From Pseudomonas sp. GR 6-02 (lineage in GTDB: Bacteria > Pseudomonadota > Gammaproteobacteria > Pseudomonadales > Pseudomonadaceae): a stretch of 64,000 nucleotides of DNA. The translations under genes were made by a program, and so were the position numbers. This document shows positions 17,944-25,474 of the stretch, one piece after another (the first letter of the stretch is position 1; the number at the start of each line of letters is the position of its first letter). The stretch spans positions 1,683,001-1,747,000 of the forward strand of contig NZ_CP011567.1 in NCBI RefSeq assembly GCF_001655615.1, given 5' to 3'. The notes below the pieces were generated by a model. The model made no database searches and was not told where the DNA came from. It worked only from the letters and a program-made list of their open reading frames with translations.

Positions 17944-19410
17944 ATGAGTTCATCGAACGCCGGGCAAAGCGCCGGACAACTGGAAACCCGTGGTATAGAA
18001 CCGGTGCCGGAGGGGGAGTGCAACGGTCATCCGCTGCAACTGTTCTGGGTCTGGTTTGCGGCCAACATTTCCATTCTCGGCTTGCCGTTGGGTGCCACGC
18101 TGGTGGCCTTTCGCGGCCTGGCGATCTGGCAAGCGATCATCGTCGCGATCCTTGGTGCCGCCGGTTCTTTTGCGGTGGTGGGGATCATCTCCATTGCCGG
18201 TCGTCGTGGCCGCGCACCGAGCCTGACACTGTCGCGAGCGATCTTCGGCGTACGTGGCAATATCGGCCCGACGCTAGTCTCGCTGATGTCGCGCCTGGGT
18301 TGGGAAACGGTCAATACCACCACCGCCGCGTTCGTCCTGCTGTCGCTGTGCTCGATAGTGTTCGGCTCGCCGGTGGAAGCCAAAAGCGCGCCGCTGCTGA
18401 CCCTGGTGTTCATCGCGATTTTCGTGCTGCTGACGTTGTCGGTGTCCGGTCTCGGCCACGCCACATTGTTGGTGATCCAGAAATGGGCAACCTATGTGTT
18501 CGGTGCGCTGAATATCCTGGTCGGTGGTTTCCTCTGCGCGACCATCGATTGGAGCGCCGTATTCAATGCCACGCCAGCACCGCTGAGCGCGATGATCATC
18601 GGCATCGGCACCATGGCCGCCGGTACCGGGATCGGCTGGGCCAACGCCGGCGCGGACATGTCGCGCTACCAGCACCGCAGCGTCAAAGCCGTGCGCCTGG
18701 TGGCGTCGGCGGCGTTCGGTGCGGGGATTCCGCTGGTGCTGCTGATCACCCTTGGCGGTCTGCTGTCGGTGGGTAACAACGATCTGGCCTCGGCCACTGA
18801 CCCGATTGTCGCGATCCGCGACATGCTGCCGACCTGGATGGCGGTGCCGTACCTGATCACCGCGTTCGGCGGGCTACTGCTGTCGAACAACCTGTCGGTG
18901 TACTCCGCCGGGCTGACCACCTTGACCCTCGGCCTGAAGGTCAAACGCGTATACGCGGTGGTGGTCGATATCGTGGCGATCTTCGCCGGCTCGATCTATT
19001 TCATGCTGATCGCCGAGAGCTTCTACGGTCCGTTCATTACCTTCATTTCCTTGCTGGCGGTGCCCATCACGGCGTGGGTCGGGATCTTCGTGGTCGACCT
19101 GATCCATCGTCATTACTACAGCCCCAAGGACCTGCTGGACGTCAGCCCGAGCAGCGCCTACTGGTATCGCGGCGGCGTCGAGTGGCGTGCATTCGGTGCG
19201 TGGGCGGTGGCGATTGTGTTGGGTTTCAGCTTCACCACCATTGGCACCACTGAACAAGATGTCTGGTTCCGGGGCTTCCTGTCCGACTCATGGCTGGGCC
19301 ACAACGGCTTGGGCTGGATCGTGACGTTCGTGGTGGCTGGCGGGATTTACTGGGTGCTCGGCGGCGCCAAGGACCGCCGCGCCGCGTTGCTCGAGCCTGT
19401 TCATGTCTAG
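17944..19410 (+). CDS. NCS1 family cytosine/purine-type permease
   Basis: This inner-membrane permease of the nucleobase:cation symporter-1 family (488 aa) has about 12 hydrophobic segments. An N-terminal soluble stretch ends in EPVPEGECNGHPLQLFWVWFAANIS, and the GIGWANAGADMSRY segment in the middle is typical. ATG 17944 was chosen because AAGGAG lies 7 bp upstream; a longer in-frame start at 17896 has none. It replaces the NHS-type nucleoside permease YegT of the E. coli operon and presumably brings in the N-glycoside or its base. Confidence 0.88.
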   Translation: MSSSNAGQSAGQLETRGIEPVPEGECNGHPLQLFWVWFAANISILGLPLGATLVAFRGLAIWQAIIVAILGAAGSFAVVGIISIAGRRGRAPSLTLSRAIFGVRGNIGPTLVSLMSRLGWETVNTTTAAFVLLSLCSIVFGSPVEAKSAPLLTLVFIAIFVLLTLSVSGLGHATLLVIQKWATYVFGALNILVGGFLCATIDWSAVFNATPAPLSAMIIGIGTMAAGTGIGWANAGADMSRYQHRSVKAVRLVASAAFGAGIPLVLLITLGGLLSVGNNDLASATDPIVAIRDMLPTWMAVPYLITAFGGLLLSNNLSVYSAGLTTLTLGLKVKRVYAVVVDIVAIFAGSIYFMLIAESFYGPFITFISLLAVPITAWVGIFVVDLIHRHYYSPKDLLDVSPSSAYWYRGGVEWRAFGAWAVAIVLGFSFTTIGTTEQDVWFRGFLSDSWLGHNGLGWIVTFVVAGGIYWVLGGAKDRRAALLEPVHV

Positions 19411-20332
19411 GCTGCTGCATACCGGCCAGGTCATCATCGACCTGGTCATGGCCGTGGATAGATTGCCTCATTCGGGTGGTGACGCGCTGGCGCAATCCGC
19501 CCGTTTCGAGGCTGGCGGCGGTTTCAATGTGATGGCCGCGGCCCGACGGAACGGCTTGCCGGTGGTTTACCTCGGGCGCCATGGCAACGGCCGTTTTGGT
19601 GATCTGGCCCGGGAGGCGATGGCGGCAGAAGGCATTCGGATCGGCATCGCTCACCGTGCTGAGCGCGACACCGGGTTGTGTGTCGCACTGACTGAAGCCT
19701 CGGCCGAACGTACGTTCATTTCCTACATCGGTGCCGAAGGCGAATTGACCGCCGAAGACCTGGCCAGTGTGCCGGCCGAGGCGGGCGACTTTGTCTATGT
19801 CAGCGGCTACAGCCTGCTGCATGCCGGCAAGGCTCAGGTGCTGGTGGATTGGGTGCTGGAGTTGCCGGACGGGATCAAAGTGGTATTCGATCCGGGACCG
19901 TTGGTGGATTCGCCGGACGCACCGCTGATGAAGGCCTTGCTGCCGCGCATCGATCTGTGGACCAGCAACCGTGTCGAGGCGCTTCGGTTTACCGGGGCGT
20001 CGGACACTGCCGAGGCGTTGAATATTTTGGCGGATCAGTTGCCGACGGACGCCCTGATGGTGGTTCGCGATGGGCCGCAGGGTTGCTGGATCAGCCAGCA
20101 TGGCGACCGTCAGCAGGTGCCGGGATTCAAGGTCTCGGCCGTCGACAGCAACGGTGCGGGGGATGCCCATGCCGGGGTGTTTGTGGCCGGGTTGGCGCAG
20201 GGCTTGTCGGCGGCTGAAGCGGCACGGCGGGCGAACGCGGCAGCGGCGTTGGCGGTCACTCGTTGGGGGCCGGCGACTTCGCCGGGGGCGGTGGAGGTGG
20301 ACGCGTTGATCCGCGAAACTTTCAGCGCCTGA
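19403..20332 (+). CDS. PfkB family sugar/nucleoside kinase (YegV-like)
   Basis: This ribokinase-fold kinase (309 aa) has an N-terminal GG-type motif in EAGGGFNVMAAARRNG and the C-terminal PfkB signature DSNGAGDAHAGVFVAGL with the catalytic aspartate. It overlaps the permease gene by 8 bp. It likely phosphorylates the sugar released by the glycohydrolase, or the nucleoside itself. The substrate (ribose, pseudouridine or another) cannot be read from the sequence. Confidence 0.9.
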   Translation: MSRLLHTGQVIIDLVMAVDRLPHSGGDALAQSARFEAGGGFNVMAAARRNGLPVVYLGRHGNGRFGDLAREAMAAEGIRIGIAHRAERDTGLCVALTEASAERTFISYIGAEGELTAEDLASVPAEAGDFVYVSGYSLLHAGKAQVLVDWVLELPDGIKVVFDPGPLVDSPDAPLMKALLPRIDLWTSNRVEALRFTGASDTAEALNILADQLPTDALMVVRDGPQGCWISQHGDRQQVPGFKVSAVDSNGAGDAHAGVFVAGLAQGLSAAEAARRANAAAALAVTRWGPATSPGAVEVDALIRETFSA

Positions 20333-20374
20333 TCAGCCGCCATCGGCCCTCAAATTCACCCTTAATCCTGACTT

Positions 20375-20755
20375 TCAACCCGCCTTGCGCAACGCCTCGA
20401 TCAACTCTTGCTTGCGCATGCTCGAGCGCCCCGGAATCTTCTTCGCCCGGGCTTCCCTCATCAGGCTGTCCACCGTCTGGGTATCGCGTGACGCCTTGCT
20501 GTTGCGCGGTTTGCCCTCACGGGTGGCGACGGCACGGCGGGCTGATTCCTTGCGATCGGCAGACTTGGCAGCGGCCGGTTTCTTGCGTCCCGAGCCGCCG
20601 GCGCGCTCACCGCCACCCGACTGCTTGTTTACCGTCGCCCAGGCGCGGGCCTCGGCTTCATCTTTCGACACGCCTTTGCGTTCGTAGCTTTCTTCGATGT
20701 GTTCGGCCTTGCGTTTCTGCTCGGCGGTGTATTTGTCTTTGCTTCCACGAGGCAT
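20375..20755 (-). CDS. Small basic protein, plasmid-stabilisation-like, with Rho-N/SAP-like C-terminus
   Basis: This highly charged protein (126 aa) begins MPRGSKDKYTAEQKRKAEHI, followed by a Lys/Ala/Arg-rich disordered middle and a C-terminal helical tail (VDSLMREARAKKIPGRSSM...LIEALRKAG) like the Rho N-terminal or SAP nucleic-acid-binding motif. Such proteins are often labelled plasmid stabilisation protein, but nothing here indicates a plasmid. AGGAGAAATCCC precedes the start. DNA or RNA binding is likely; its role is unknown. Confidence 0.75.
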   Translation of the reverse strand: MPRGSKDKYTAEQKRKAEHIEESYERKGVSKDEAEARAWATVNKQSGGGERAGGSGRKKPAAAKSADRKESARRAVATREGKPRNSKASRDTQTVDSLMREARAKKIPGRSSMRKQELIEALRKAG

Positions 20756-20773
20756 GGGATTTCTCCTGGCTAT

Positions 20774-20802
20774 AGGAGCTGGCGCAGGCTTCGCCAGCTC
20801 CT
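20774..20802. other. 11-bp stem-loop between two small minus-strand genes
   Basis: AGGAGCTGGCG and CGCCAGCTCCT pair perfectly with a 7-nt loop. There is no T tract on either side, so it is a REP-like or mRNA-processing hairpin rather than a clear terminator. Confidence 0.4.
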
Positions 20803-20808
20803 GCTCGT

Positions 20809-21063
20809 TTAGTTATCCAGTTTGCGCGCCGCCTCAACCCCAGCGGCGCTGAGTTTGATCGGCAGGTTCAGCGAATGCTCGCCGGCTTCGTTGCAGATCA
20901 CATGACCGTGCTGGATCAGCCCACGCTCTTGCAGCGTCGCAAGGGTGCTGGCCACGACTTTCTCCCCCCGGTAATTGTCCAGAACCTCCTTGCCCAAGCC
21001 ACTTGGATGGGCATGCAGCAGGCGGGTCAGGACTTCTTTTTCCAGGTTTTTATCGACGTTCAT
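20809..21063 (-). CDS. Conserved hypothetical protein, winged-helix-like
   Basis: This small soluble protein has 84 aa. The layout LEKEVLTRLLHAHPSGLGKEV...LATLQERGLI...LSAAGVEAARKL looks like a compact winged helix with a C-terminal sensor-like LSAAGVEAA helix (as in MarR or PadR tails). No catalytic motif is visible. The ribosome binding site is GAGGTCACC. Transcription regulation is a guess from fold-like pattern only. Confidence 0.65.
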   Translation of the reverse strand: MNVDKNLEKEVLTRLLHAHPSGLGKEVLDNYRGEKVVASTLATLQERGLIQHGHVICNEAGEHSLNLPIKLSAAGVEAARKLDN

Positions 21064-21190
21064 GGTGACCTCTTGGTTGGGATGGACGAGTGTTGCTCCT
21101 CGCTCGCATTGGCGAGCCCTTACTCGATATTGGTCCGTCCCCGACCGGGATTGGTGCCTGATGAACGACGAGCGGTGTGGCTCTGGCTCC

Positions 21191-21844
21191 TCAGCCGACG
21201 CCGATTTCTTCCTTGAACAGCTCCATGAATCCCTTCAAGCGTTGATGGCGAACCTGTGCCAGACGCTGGCCGGTGGTCGTTTGGAAGCCGTCCGCCAGGT
21301 GCAGCAATTTGGTCTGGAAATGATCGAGGCAAAAGCGTTTGTCATCGTAGTCCCGCTCGTTTGCCTCCGGGTCCACAGGGTCGTACAGCGCGCTGTCCAT
21401 GCGCCCGGCAATGTAGAAGGTACGCGCCACGCCGAGCATGCCAAGCGAGTCGAGGCGGTCGGCGTCCTGGATGATTCGGGCTTCGAGGGTCGTGGGTGTG
21501 ATGTTGGCGCTGAAGCTATGGGCCTCAATGGCATGGACGACCGCGGTGATTTTTGCGTCAGGCCAATCCATGGCTGTCAGCACTGTCGACGCTTTCCGCG
21601 CCGCCAGCCGTGACGCCTGGGAACGCAGCGGCGAGTTCTTCTCCACCGCCACGCAATCGTGCAACAGCACGGCGGCCAGCAGCACCTCAAGATCACCGCT
21701 TTCTTCAGCATGAAGCGTGCGCACGTTGTGCCATACCCGTTGCAAGTGCGACAGATCGTGGGCGCCATCCTCGCCAGGTTCCAGCGCATGGGGCAGCAGT
21801 TCAGAGGCTAGATTCTGCAGAGGTGCGAAAGCAGCGGTGCTCAT
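21191..21844 (-). CDS. HD domain phosphohydrolase
   Basis: This is a predicted metal-dependent phosphohydrolase of the HD superfamily (217 aa). Metal ligands are visible as HDLSHLQRVWHN (about residue 33), the HD pair in LLHDCVAVEK and the aspartate of IIQDADRLDSLG. It resembles YedJ-type proteins, which act on nucleotides or have unknown substrates. ATG 21844 is the start, and the gene stands alone. Confidence 0.85.
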   Translation of the reverse strand: MSTAAFAPLQNLASELLPHALEPGEDGAHDLSHLQRVWHNVRTLHAEESGDLEVLLAAVLLHDCVAVEKNSPLRSQASRLAARKASTVLTAMDWPDAKITAVVHAIEAHSFSANITPTTLEARIIQDADRLDSLGMLGVARTFYIAGRMDSALYDPVDPEANERDYDDKRFCLDHFQTKLLHLADGFQTTTGQRLAQVRHQRLKGFMELFKEEIGVG

Positions 21845-21870
21845 AAATGTCCTAAGTATGAAAACGCTTT

Positions 21871-21891
21871 TGTGGCGAGGGAGCTTGCTCC
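21871..21891 (+). repeat. Single REP unit, family A
   Basis: TGTGGCGAGGGAGCTTGCTC followed by C matches the left half of the pairs at 6861 and 53855; the inverted partner is missing here. Confidence 0.75.
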
Positions 21892-21920
21892 AATGCCAGT
21901 AAGTTAAACCGTAAATGCAA

Positions 21921-21960
21921 TCCGTAGCAGCTGCCGAGCCTGCGAGGCAGCTGCTACGGA
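21921..21960. repeat. Perfect 15-bp inverted repeat, a second repeat family
   Basis: TCCGTAGCAGCTGCC at 21921-21935 is exactly inverted at 21946-21960 around GAGCCTGCGA. It is a GC-rich hairpin between the HD hydrolase and the GNAT gene, and a further repetitive element of pseudomonads. Confidence 0.75.
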
Positions 21961-22089
21961 GAGTGTGTTACGGCTGAGATTACTTAGCGAATCGACATTA
22001 GCCACAAAGGCCCCCTCCATCATTTCAAATGTGACGAGCGCCGCGCGCGGACTTAGTATGGCGTTTTCAACTTTTGACAAGGCACGTCC

Positions 22090-22572
22090 ATGACGATCGA
22101 AATCCGCCCGGCAACCCCCAGCGATGCTCCGCAAATCCTCGCGTTCATCACTGAACTGGCCGACTTCGAACGTGCCCGCCACGAAGTCATCGCCAGCGTC
22201 GCCGACATCGAGCGCAGCCTGTTCAGCGAAGGCGCCACCGCCCATGGCCTGATCTGCCTGCGCGATGGCCTGCCGATCGGCTTCGCGGTGTTCTTCTTCA
22301 GCTATTCCACCTGGCTGGGCAGCAATTGCCTGTACCTAGAAGACCTCTACATCACCCCTGAACAACGGGGCGGCGGCGCCGGTAAAACCTTGCTGCGCCA
22401 CCTGGCAAAAATCGCCTGTGCCAATGACTGCGGCCGTTTCGAATGGAGCGTGCTGGACTGGAACAAACCGGCGATTGAATTCTACAAATCCCTCGGCGCA
22501 CAACCGCAGGAAGAGTGGGTGCGGTATCGGATGGATGGGGCGGTGCTAAGGGATTTTGCCGAGGGCGGCTGA
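22090..22572 (+). CDS. GNAT family N-acetyltransferase
   Basis: This acetyl-CoA-dependent transferase (160 aa) has the GNAT core. LEDLYITPEQRGGGAGKTLLRHLAKIA gives the acetyl-CoA-binding R-x-x-G-x-G/A loop, and EWSVLDWNKPAIEFYKSLGA is the fourth motif. The pattern resembles spermidine/spermine N1-acetyltransferase-like (SAT1) enzymes, so polyamines are possible substrates. It is monocistronic. ATG 22090 follows AAGGCACGTCC. Confidence 0.88.
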   Translation: MTIEIRPATPSDAPQILAFITELADFERARHEVIASVADIERSLFSEGATAHGLICLRDGLPIGFAVFFFSYSTWLGSNCLYLEDLYITPEQRGGGAGKTLLRHLAKIACANDCGRFEWSVLDWNKPAIEFYKSLGAQPQEEWVRYRMDGAVLRDFAEGG

Positions 22573-22727
22573 TCGATTGATGGCGATCTGATACGCATCG
22601 GTTGTCTACACCGCTCTAGTCCTGCATTCTGTGCGCCTTTTGCGCGCTCACGGACGACACTTGCAATGCCTTTGGCACCCTTTCTCCACGCCCGTGGAGC
22701 CTTCGCCGCGTCAATGAGTGACTGGCG

Positions 22728-23372
22728 ATGAGCGGACTTCGGGCGACGATGCGTTTGTATGGCCTGGTGAAAAAACTCGGCTCCACGGACGACCGCCATC
22801 GCCAGCCGGTGGACATCCTTTGCACCCTCAATCGCACGGGCGGTAAGGCGATCCGGGCGTTCGTCTCGCGTCTGGATGCCGAGTTGATGGCGCGCAGTCG
22901 CGGTCTTGAGGAGTACCGCGTTGTCCCGCTTCGCACGTTCGATCCAAATCAGTTGATCCAGGATCATCAGGGCTGGCTGACGCTGCACGTCTGCTGTGGC
23001 TTCGTTGTCCTGGCGGATCAATCGTTATTGAACGATGGCACATTGTTGCCCATGGGCTGGTACGTCTATTCCGACATCGGTCAATGGACCGCAGAGCATT
23101 ACATCGACTTCGGCCCGCAAATGACTAGCCTGCTGCAGACGTCCTATAACCGGATCGGCTTGCGCGACTACAACGCTTGGCTCAATGACTTCGACAGCGT
23201 CTCGGATGCGGATATGGAATGGCAAGTCGCCGAAGCCTGGCAAACCCTTCACAACGTTTCATCTCCCGACAGCCATGACGATTGTCACGCGCTATTCGAC
23301 CCGGTCGATAACCGCTGGCGCTTCGCCGCGGCCGACATTGATATCTATCAGCCTCACCCTGAACCTCAGTAG
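22728..23372 (+). CDS. Unknown protein at the head of a PAAR/effector cluster
   Basis: I do not recognise this 214-aa protein. It is soluble, without a signal peptide, and rich in aromatic residues towards the end (GWYVYSDIGQWTAEHYIDFG). An in-frame stop at 22719 fixes the earliest start at ATG 22728; no good ribosome binding site is visible. The PAAR gene starts 15 bp after its stop, so it belongs to the same transcript. In type VI secretion islets this position is held by chaperone/adaptor proteins such as DUF4123 or DUF1795 members, or by another effector, but no motif decides this. Confidence 0.7.
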   Translation: MSGLRATMRLYGLVKKLGSTDDRHRQPVDILCTLNRTGGKAIRAFVSRLDAELMARSRGLEEYRVVPLRTFDPNQLIQDHQGWLTLHVCCGFVVLADQSLLNDGTLLPMGWYVYSDIGQWTAEHYIDFGPQMTSLLQTSYNRIGLRDYNAWLNDFDSVSDADMEWQVAEAWQTLHNVSSPDSHDDCHALFDPVDNRWRFAAADIDIYQPHPEPQ

Positions 23373-23386
23373 CAAGGAGCTTTGAC

Positions 23387-23881
23387 TTGAGTGGAAAACC
23401 CGCTGCGCGCGTCACCGACCCGACCGCGTGCCCGTTGCCGGGCCATGGCACCAACCCGATCGTGTCTGGTTCCCCGGACGTGTTCTTCGACGGCCTCGGC
23501 GCTGCCCGAATGACCGATAAATCCGCCTGCGGCAGCCCGATCACCGGCGCGGTCTCCAGCACGGTATTTATCAATGGCCTCAACGCTGCAACGCTCGATA
23601 GTACGGGCGGGCATGGCAACGTGGTGGTTGGAGGCTCCGGCACCGTCATTATTGGGCAAAGCGGGGGAGGCGCCACGTTCAGTGGGTTGTTGCCGATGCC
23701 GGTGCATTTCACGGACAGGTTGCAAGTGGTCAATGAGGCGACTGGAGAGCCGGTTCCCTATCACCCCTACACCATTCAGCGTGGGGACGGCAGCGAAGAG
23801 CATGGCATCACGGATGCGTCCGGGTTTACCCATACTGTCAGTTCGCATTTGGCTGAAACCATTAAATTGTTTGTGGAGTAA
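23387..23881 (+). CDS. PAAR domain protein with C-terminal extension
   Basis: This is a type VI secretion spike-tip protein (164 aa). Residues 1-98 are a PAAR repeat domain (MSGKPAARVTDPTACPLPGH, repeated glycine/valine turns such as GNVVVGGSGTVIIG). A region of about 65 residues (VVNEATGEPVPYHPYTI..TDASGFTHTV) resembles the beta-rich transthyretin-like extension that docks cargo. It starts with TTG, 7 bp after AAGGAG. The stop is followed within 10 bp by the hydrolase gene, which is likely its cargo. No other T6SS gene is in the window. Confidence 0.87.
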   Translation: MSGKPAARVTDPTACPLPGHGTNPIVSGSPDVFFDGLGAARMTDKSACGSPITGAVSSTVFINGLNAATLDSTGGHGNVVVGGSGTVIIGQSGGGATFSGLLPMPVHFTDRLQVVNEATGEPVPYHPYTIQRGDGSEEHGITDASGFTHTVSSHLAETIKLFVE

Positions 23882-23887
23882 TTGGGG

Positions 23888-24625
23888 ATGCCAGGTGAAA
23901 ACGCGGCAGCGAAGGAAGCGTTGCCGAAAAGACAGGTTTGCGATCATCCACTGACAGACCCAAAAGACACTTCGGTGAAGCAGGTTGCCATTACGGTAAA
24001 GAAAATATTTATCTTTTTTATCGGTGGGGCTGGGGATCAGGAAAGTTACTACTTGAGTGGTCCTAACTGGAACGTCAGTTATGTTCGTGACGACGTGTTG
24101 GCGGATGCTGATGCTCTGAACTATCTCTGTCGGTGCCCTGTACGGGCAATGGCCTACAATAAATTTATAACTGATGAAGATTTGGCAAAAAATGTTCTGA
24201 GTGAAATTCCTGACACCTCCACAGCGGTTTATATTGTTGGACACAGTCTGGGTGGCTGGAACGGTGCACACCTCTCCAGTGTGTTGACGGATAAGGGGTA
24301 CAAAATAAGGATGTTGATTACTCTGGACCCGGTGGGCGAAGGGAAAATTGTCTACGGCATTTCCAATATTTACAGGTTGACTCCTAAACCCAAAGCAGAA
24401 TTCTGGATCAATGTCCGAGCTGCAAAAGTAAACGACCGGAACGTGTCTGACTTTGTTGCGGACTTCGGTGAGCAATGGGAGATTACGTCGGGTCCGAATG
24501 TAAGTGGCAGGGTGGATGTCAATCATGCAGATGCGAACATTATGTTCGCGAAGCCGTTAGACGGTGGAAAGTCTGCTCGCCAGTTGTTGGCGGAGTCCAT
24601 ACTCAGCTACTTTAAAGAGAAATAA
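23888..24625 (+). CDS. Alpha/beta hydrolase, candidate T6SS lipase-type effector
   Basis: This 245-aa hydrolase has a readable triad: Ser120 in GHSLGGWNG, Asp147 in TLDPVGEG and His213 in DVNHADAN. There is no signal peptide, which fits delivery by a PAAR spike. ATG 23888 is preferred over TTG 23882. It is flanked by a PAAR gene upstream and a lipoprotein gene 2 bp downstream, the effector-immunity order. The codons are clearly more A/T-ending than in the rest of the window, a sign of transfer. Phospholipase activity in the target periplasm is inferred; peptide or ester hydrolysis is possible. Confidence 0.8.
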   Translation: MPGENAAAKEALPKRQVCDHPLTDPKDTSVKQVAITVKKIFIFFIGGAGDQESYYLSGPNWNVSYVRDDVLADADALNYLCRCPVRAMAYNKFITDEDLAKNVLSEIPDTSTAVYIVGHSLGGWNGAHLSSVLTDKGYKIRMLITLDPVGEGKIVYGISNIYRLTPKPKAEFWINVRAAKVNDRNVSDFVADFGEQWEITSGPNVSGRVDVNHADANIMFAKPLDGGKSARQLLAESILSYFKEK

Positions 24626-24627
24626 CT

Positions 24628-25125
24628 ATGCGCAATTTTGTTTTTTGTCTTTTTATGGTGTTGTGTGCTTCGTGCTCTTCAAAACACGGAAGACCCATCG
24701 CGACGCTTCATTACGAGAAGGTGGAAACTTCACCGAGTGGTAATTCCTATCAGATAAGGTTTACCAGTGATACAGAGCTTTTGGGTTTGTTCAAGTCCAA
24801 GATCGGTGAGGGATTGGTATGTGCGCTGGAAGATGATCTTGACTTTTCCGTCGGGCATTACATAAAACGCTCTGGAAGAGGGACTGTCGAATTTGTGAAA
24901 GACTCTTCAGGTGAGCATTATATTTCAATGATCCTCTTCCGCGAGGCTGAGGAACTGCAAGGGAAAGAGACTATTCTCACCGGTCAAGCACTGCGTGAGA
25001 TTCTCGATAAGCGTGAGTTCATGTTGTGCACGTTCAGAGTTCATACCACTCGTTACAAAACATACTTCTCAAATGTTATGCGCGTGCCGACAGCAGATCT
25101 GTTGAAGGCAGCTGCTAAAGAGTAA
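24628..25125 (+). CDS. Predicted lipoprotein, candidate immunity protein
   Basis: This protein (165 aa) starts with a short hydrophobic signal and an imperfect lipobox VLCASC (Cys16), so it is probably anchored in the envelope. The rest has no recognised domain. It starts 2 bp after the hydrolase stop and shares its A/T-rich codon use. A periplasm-exposed lipoprotein is the usual immunity partner of lipase effectors that act there. That role is inferred from place and topology only. Confidence 0.72.
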   Translation: MRNFVFCLFMVLCASCSSKHGRPIATLHYEKVETSPSGNSYQIRFTSDTELLGLFKSKIGEGLVCALEDDLDFSVGHYIKRSGRGTVEFVKDSSGEHYISMILFREAEELQGKETILTGQALREILDKREFMLCTFRVHTTRYKTYFSNVMRVPTADLLKAAAKE

Positions 25126-25164
25126 TAGCGAACGGTTAGGCTTCTTGTCAGAAAGCAAGCAGCC

Positions 25165-25308
25165 TTACTGCACACTCGCTTCCCAGTTACCGCTCATCAA
25201 ACCATCAAGTGCCTGCCTCACGGTGATCTTGAAAACCCCGGCCTTTCCCTCATCGAAGGCCGATTTCCAGTACGTATACCCCTGACTGAAATCAGCAATC
25301 TCGGCGGT
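25165..25308 (-). pseudogene. C-terminal remnant of an unidentified gene
   Basis: On the minus strand a 47-codon open stretch reads as plausible protein (from TAEIADFSQGYTYWKSAFDE to SGNWEASVQ) and ends in a TAA stop. An in-frame TAG lies immediately upstream at 25309-25311, and there is no start codon. The pattern suggests the 3' end of a gene truncated by the rearrangement that brought the effector islet next to the dgo promoter. Its family is not recognised. Confidence 0.5.
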
Positions 25309-25376
25309 CTAACCCACGCGGTGGGTGAGGCCGAGTTGCAGAGCTTTGGCGAAGAAAATCTAGCTATATTTGTAAA

Positions 25377-25436
25377 TCCCATAATGTGGGAATGATATTT
25401 ATATATTGAGATTTCTCTGCGTCCAGGTCTATAGTC
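25377..25436 (+). promoter_or_regulatory. Promoter with TCCCA-N5-TGGGA site (copy 2), dgo operon
   Basis: The palindrome TCCCATAATGTGGGA (25377-25391) is followed by TTGAGA (25406-25411), an 18-bp spacer and TATAGT (25430-25435). Spacing matches copy 1 at 11070 to the base. The leader AAAACAAAACAGGTGAAG before the dgoK start is also shared. It is a good candidate for control by the IclR regulator encoded at the end of the cluster. Confidence 0.72.
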
Positions 25437-25474
25437 CAGCTCACTCACTGCCAAAAAACAAAACAGGTGAAGCG

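Noticed and set aside
20375..20755. Reading the basic 126-aa protein as proof of plasmid origin
   Set aside because: The plasmid stabilisation label is a database habit; the surroundings are chromosomal housekeeping genes.
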